From Pseudonocardia sp. ICBG1293 (GTDB lineage Bacteria; Actinomycetota; Actinomycetes; Mycobacteriales; Pseudonocardiaceae): DNA of 64,000 nucleotides. Below, piece after piece: positions 61,022 through 64,000 of this stretch. Under the pieces are notes generated by a model. The model ran no database searches. It saw nothing but the letters and a program-made list of their open reading frames with translations, and was not told the origin of the DNA. The stretch's first letter is position 1; each line of letters opens with the position of its first letter. The translations under genes and the position numbers were made by a program. The stretch covers positions 1 through 64,000 of the forward strand of contig NZ_JAHLEL010000014.1 in assembly GCF_020131355.1 (NCBI RefSeq), read 5' to 3'.

Positions 61022-61907
61022 CGGCGCGCTCCTTCAGGCCGAGGATCTCGCGTGCCCGGTCCGGGGTCGCGACGGTGGCGCCCAGGTCCTGCACGATCCG
61101 GACCGCCCGCTCGGTGAGTTGCTCGTTGGTCGCCTTCACCCCGCGCGAGAGGTAGAGGTTGTCCTCCAGCCCGACGCGGGCGTGCCCGCCGGCCAGGATC
61201 GACCGGGCCACCCACGACAGCTGGTCGCGGCCGATCGCGAACGACGCGAAGTTGGCGCCCTCGGGGAGCAGGTCGACCTCCGCGGCGAGTACACCCGGGT
61301 CGGCCGGGGCGCCGTAGGGGATGCCCATGCAGAGCTGGAACAGGGCCGGGGCGTCGATCAGGCCCTCGGAGACCAGCACGTTCGCGAACCACAGCTGGCC
61401 GGTGTCGAAGATCTCCAGCTCCGGCTTCACACCGAGCTCCTGGATCCGCTTCGCGCCGGTGCGCAGCATGTCGGGGGTGGAGATGTAGAGCTGGTTGCCC
61501 TCGCCGAAGTTGAGCGAGCCGCAGTCCAGCGTGCAGATGTCGGGGAGCAGGTCCTCGACGTGCGGGAGCCGCTCCAGCGCGTTGACCAGGTCGGTGCCGT
61601 CGACCGGCTTGAGCGGGTCGTCGGCGTCGATCACCAGGTCGCCGCCCATGCCCGCGGTCAGGTTCAGCACGACGTCGACGCCGGAGTCCCGGATCAGGGT
61701 GACGGTCTCGCGGTAGAGCTCCACCGCCCGCGACGGGCTCCCGGTCTCCGGGTCGCGGACGTGGATGTGCACCACGGCGGCGCCGGCGCGGGCCGCGGCG
61801 ATCGCGTCCGCCGCGATCTGCGCCGGGGTGACGGGCACGTGCGGGCTGCGCCCGACCGTGTCCCCGGCCCCGGTCACCGCGCAGGTGATGATGACGTCAC
61901 GGTTCAT
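61014..61907 (-). CDS. cdhC: BKACE/DUF849 enzyme, 3-dehydrocarnitine cleavage
   Basis: The 297-residue TIM-barrel protein has the beta-keto-acid-cleavage signature: [29 protein letters not shown] (metal His pair), [25 protein letters not shown] and [21 protein letters not shown] enzymes join a beta-keto acid and acetyl-CoA to give acetoacetate and a new acyl-CoA; with 3-dehydrocarnitine the product is betainyl-CoA. The cdhA and cdhB neighbours support this substrate. The ATG overlaps the regulator stop as ATGA. Confidence 0.9.
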   Translation of the reverse strand: MNRDVIITCAVTGAGDTVGRSPHVPVTPAQIAADAIAAARAGAAVVHIHVRDPETGSPSRAVELYRETVTLIRDSGVDVVLNLTAGMGGDLVIDADDPLKPVDGTDLVNALERLPHVEDLLPDICTLDCGSLNFGEGNQLYISTPDMLRTGAKRIQELGVKPELEIFDTGQLWFANVLVSEGLIDAPALFQLCMGIPYGAPADPGVLAAEVDLLPEGANFASFAIGRDQLSWVARSILAGGHARVGLEDNLYLSRGVKATNEQLTERAVRIVQDLGATVATPDRAREILGLKERAGA

Positions 61908-62833
61908 CCGTTCTCCGTCCGATCTGGGTGTTGCCGGTGGTCCGGCGCCGCGAGCGCGGCCCGGTCGATGAAGTCGTGCAGGACGGCGCGCATCCGGTCG
62001 GTGCCGGCCCGCGGGGTCATCGCGAGCACCTGGATGCCGAGCCCGTCGATCAGGGCGGTGAGCTGGTCGGCCAGCGCCTCGGTGCGCCCGGCGACGAACA
62101 CCCCGGCCGCGGCGCCGTCGTCGAGGGTCATCGCGATGCTGCGGTACCAGCGGTCGTAGGCGTCCCAGTACAGCTCGCGCCGCGCGGGGTCGATCGCCGA
62201 CTCCGCCCACACCTGGATCCAGATGGACCACTCCCGGCGCAGCAGCGCACCGTCGGGGAGCTGCAGGTCGATCAGCCGCAGCAGCCGTTCCCGCGGGTCG
62301 GAGACCGTGTCGAGCTCGGCGACCTGACGGTCGAAGGCGAGGCGCACGTTGTGCCGCAGCGCGGAGTCGAGCAGCTCCGAGCGGGTGGGGAAGTGGTAGT
62401 GGATCGCCGCCGGGCTGGTCCCCGCCGCCCGCGCGACGTCCGCGGTGCGGACCCGGTGGTAGCCGTGGTCGGCGATGAGCTCCCAGGCCGCGTCGAGGAT
62501 CCGGCCCCGGGTGCCGTGCGACCCGCCCGCCTCGCGGCCCGGGCCGGGCTCGGCGGCCGGGGCGGCCGCCCCGGTGGGGACCGCGGTGCGGGCGCGGGCG
62601 CCGTCGCGGCCGTGCAGCAGCCGCGCGACCGTCTCCCCGGTGACCTCGGCGACACGGACGAGTTCGCCGGCGGCGAAGCGCCGCCGGCCGGCGAGGGACT
62701 TGGACAGCTTGGTCTCGTCCAGCCCCACCGCGGCCGCGAACCGGCGCTGGGTCCAGCCGTCGCGCTCCAGCAGGGCGCGTACCCGGCCGGCCACCGCTTC
62801 GTCGGCGGTCCGGGGCTCGCGCGGGTCGGTCAC
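61904..62833 (-). CDS. XRE-TetR hybrid transcriptional regulator
   Basis: A 309-residue protein with two DNA-binding domains: an XRE-type helix-turn-helix at about 20-75 ([29 protein letters not shown]) and a TetR helix-turn-helix at about 110-155 ([43 protein letters not shown] written here in pieces: [27 protein letters not shown]), then a TetR ligand domain. GTG 62833 is chosen because TACGGT and TTGCGC lie upstream in leaderless spacing; a longer frame from 62869 would begin inside the operator. It heads the carnitine operon and probably autoregulates it. Confidence 0.83.
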   Translation of the reverse strand: MTDPREPRTADEAVAGRVRALLERDGWTQRRFAAAVGLDETKLSKSLAGRRRFAAGELVRVAEVTGETVARLLHGRDGARARTAVPTGAAAPAAEPGPGREAGGSHGTRGRILDAAWELIADHGYHRVRTADVARAAGTSPAAIHYHFPTRSELLDSALRHNVRLAFDRQVAELDTVSDPRERLLRLIDLQLPDGALLRREWSIWIQVWAESAIDPARRELYWDAYDRWYRSIAMTLDDGAAAGVFVAGRTEALADQLTALIDGLGIQVLAMTPRAGTDRMRAVLHDFIDRAALAAPDHRQHPDRTENG

Positions 62834-62871
62834 CGGGCGACCGTAGGCCCACACTTGCGATATGCGCAAGT
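62831..62871 (-). promoter_or_regulatory. Carnitine-operon promoter and operator
   Basis: Minus-strand TTGCGC (62864-62869), an 18-bp spacer and TACGGT (about 62840-62845) end 7 bases before the GTG. ACTTGCG (62853-62859) and CGCAAGT (62865-62871), spacer ATATG, form a perfect 7-bp-arm dyad over the -35. The XRE-TetR product is the probable ligand-responsive repressor. Confidence 0.7.
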
Positions 62872-63042
62872 CTAGATCTTCGATCGTCGCAGCGCACAGC
62901 CTCGTTTCGCTGGCGTTACCGGTGAGGCGACCAGTTCGCGCGGGCCGGTCGCGGAACCGCTTGCGCCGGCCGGTGGGAGCGGTAGTGTCGTGCCCTCACC
63001 CGACAGCGTCGCGGGGGCGCGGGGGATGTGGCGAGGGGGACC

Positions 63043-64000
63043 ATGCGTTCGCTGGACGAGGCCGGGATCTGGACCGACGGGATCGAGGGCGTGGAGGTCC
63101 CCGGCTACGACCGGACCGCCGTGGGCCGCGGGATCGTCCACATCGGTGTCGGCGGTTTCCACCGTGCCCACCTGGCGATGTACGTCGACGCGCTGCTGGC
63201 CTCCGGCGGTGCGCCGGGGTGGGGGATCTGCGGGGTCGGCGTGCTCGGGACCGACGACCGGATGCGGGACGTGCTCGCCGCCCAGGACGGGCTCTACACA
63301 CTGGTGCTCAAGGAGGCCGACGGCACGCTCGCGCCGCGGGTCGTCGGGTCGCTGGTCGACTACCTCTACGCCCCCGACGACCCCGAGGCCGTCATCGAGC
63401 GGATCGCGCACCCCGACGCTCGGATCGTCTCGCTGACGATCACCGAGGGCGGGTACGCGATCGACCAGCAGACCGGTGAGTTCGACCCGGACTTCCCCGG
63501 CATCCGTGCCGACCTGGACGCGATGGCCGCGGGCACCGCCCCGACCGGGGCGTTCGGGCTGGTCGTCGAGGCGCTGGCCCGGCGCCGGGAACGCGGCACC
63601 GGACCGCTCACGATCATGAGCTGCGACAACATGCAGGGCAACGGCGACGTCGCCCGGCGGGTGTTCACCGGTGTCGCCCAGCTCCGCGCCGCCGACCTCG
63701 GCGCCTGGGTCGCCGAGGCGGTCACCTTCCCCAACTCGATGGTCGACCGGATCACCCCGGCCACCGCCGACACCGACCGCGACGCGCTCGCCGAGCGCTT
63801 CGGGCTGCGCGACGGCTGGCCGGTCGTGTGCGAGCCGTTCACCCAGTGGGTGCTGGAGGACCACTTCGCCGCGGGCCGCCCGGAGTTCGAGCGGGTCGGG
63901 GTGCAGGTCGTCGACGACGTCGTGCCCTACGAGTTCATGAAGCTGCGCCTGCTCAACGCCACCCACCAGGCGCTGGGGTACCTGGGCTACCTCGCCGGGC
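63043..64000 (+). CDS. Mannitol dehydrogenase family oxidoreductase, cut by window end
   Basis: The frame starts at ATG 63043 after GAGGGGGACC and stays open to the last base (at least 319 residues). YDRTAVGRGIVHIGVGGFHRAHLAMYVDALL is the N-terminal Rossmann region of mannitol/fructuronate dehydrogenases, followed by TLVLKEADG, SLTITEGGYAID, TIMSCDNMQGNG, FPNSMVDRITPAT and MKLRLLNATHQALGYLGYL with the catalytic Lys of the family. It oxidises a polyol such as mannitol or arabitol. It is divergent from the carnitine operon across about 210 bp. Confidence 0.9.
   Translation, partial: MRSLDEAGIWTDGIEGVEVPGYDRTAVGRGIVHIGVGGFHRAHLAMYVDALLASGGAPGWGICGVGVLGTDDRMRDVLAAQDGLYTLVLKEADGTLAPRVVGSLVDYLYAPDDPEAVIERIAHPDARIVSLTITEGGYAIDQQTGEFDPDFPGIRADLDAMAAGTAPTGAFGLVVEALARRRERGTGPLTIMSCDNMQGNGDVARRVFTGVAQLRAADLGAWVAEAVTFPNSMVDRITPATADTDRDALAERFGLRDGWPVVCEPFTQWVLEDHFAAGRPEFERVGVQVVDDVVPYEFMKLRLLNATHQALGYLGYLAG

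Overview
The window is about 64 kb of very high-GC DNA with many GTG starts, ATGA/GTGA gene overlaps and several apparently leaderless promoters. Together with a mycothiol-era DinB-type protein and late-cobalamin genes this points to an actinobacterium, most likely in or near the Pseudonocardiales; that placement is inferred from style and gene content only.

Layout. 1-5.8 kb: a frameshifted nucleotidyltransferase, then a tightly overlapping minus-strand acyl-CoA catabolic operon (CaiB-type CoA-transferase, acetoacetate decarboxylase-like protein, 3-hydroxyacyl-CoA dehydrogenase, acyl-CoA dehydrogenase) divergent from an IclR regulator. 5.8-19.2 kb: mixed single genes (eRF1-like protein, SRPBCC, DoxX, OhrR), a MarR-MFS-CrcB-CrcB operon with a clear operator, a LysR regulator, DinB, a BisC-type molybdenum enzyme, a sugar porter and a second CaiB-type transferase. 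19.3-23 kb: cobalamin genes (BluB-CobT fusion, CobL, CobM). 23-31.7 kb: a secreted cutinase-like protein and a six-gene amino-sugar operon (Na+ symporter, AGE epimerase, NagB, SIS protein, NagA, neutral-ceramidase-like hydrolase) divergent from a LacI regulator with two palindromic operators.

31.68-37.23 kb is a nest of mobile elements placed exactly in the shared CTAG of the convergent lacI and zwf stop codons: an IS701-type element, then an IS5-type element whose transposase is split by a train of four elements (IS5-type B1, a 121-bp MITE, IS5-type C, B2) joined only by TAA target repeats, plus a second, inverted copy of the same MITE.

37.2-44.7 kb carries sugar metabolism: zwf, galK, an acetyltransferase, a ROK regulator and edd-eda, giving zwf, edd and eda of the Entner-Doudoroff route. 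45-53.4 kb: NhaA with a calcium-binding-like tail, two small paralogous CxxC proteins, an SbcD/YhaN-like nuclease-ATPase pair, an aldose epimerase and a nitroreductase. 53.4-62.8 kb is one overlapping minus-strand operon of nine genes: XRE-TetR regulator, cdhC, cdhA, cdhB (L-carnitine to glycine betaine), a dipeptide-type ABC importer and a serine esterase of the beta-lactamase fold. A mannitol dehydrogenase-family gene runs off the right end.

Sequence quality. Several otherwise ordinary genes are broken by single-base shifts. All three C7/G7 runs I found inside genes coincide with a frame break that a 6-base run would repair, whereas 6-base runs lie in intact genes. I read most of these as sequencing or assembly errors, though they are listed as pseudogenes because that is what the sequence shows.
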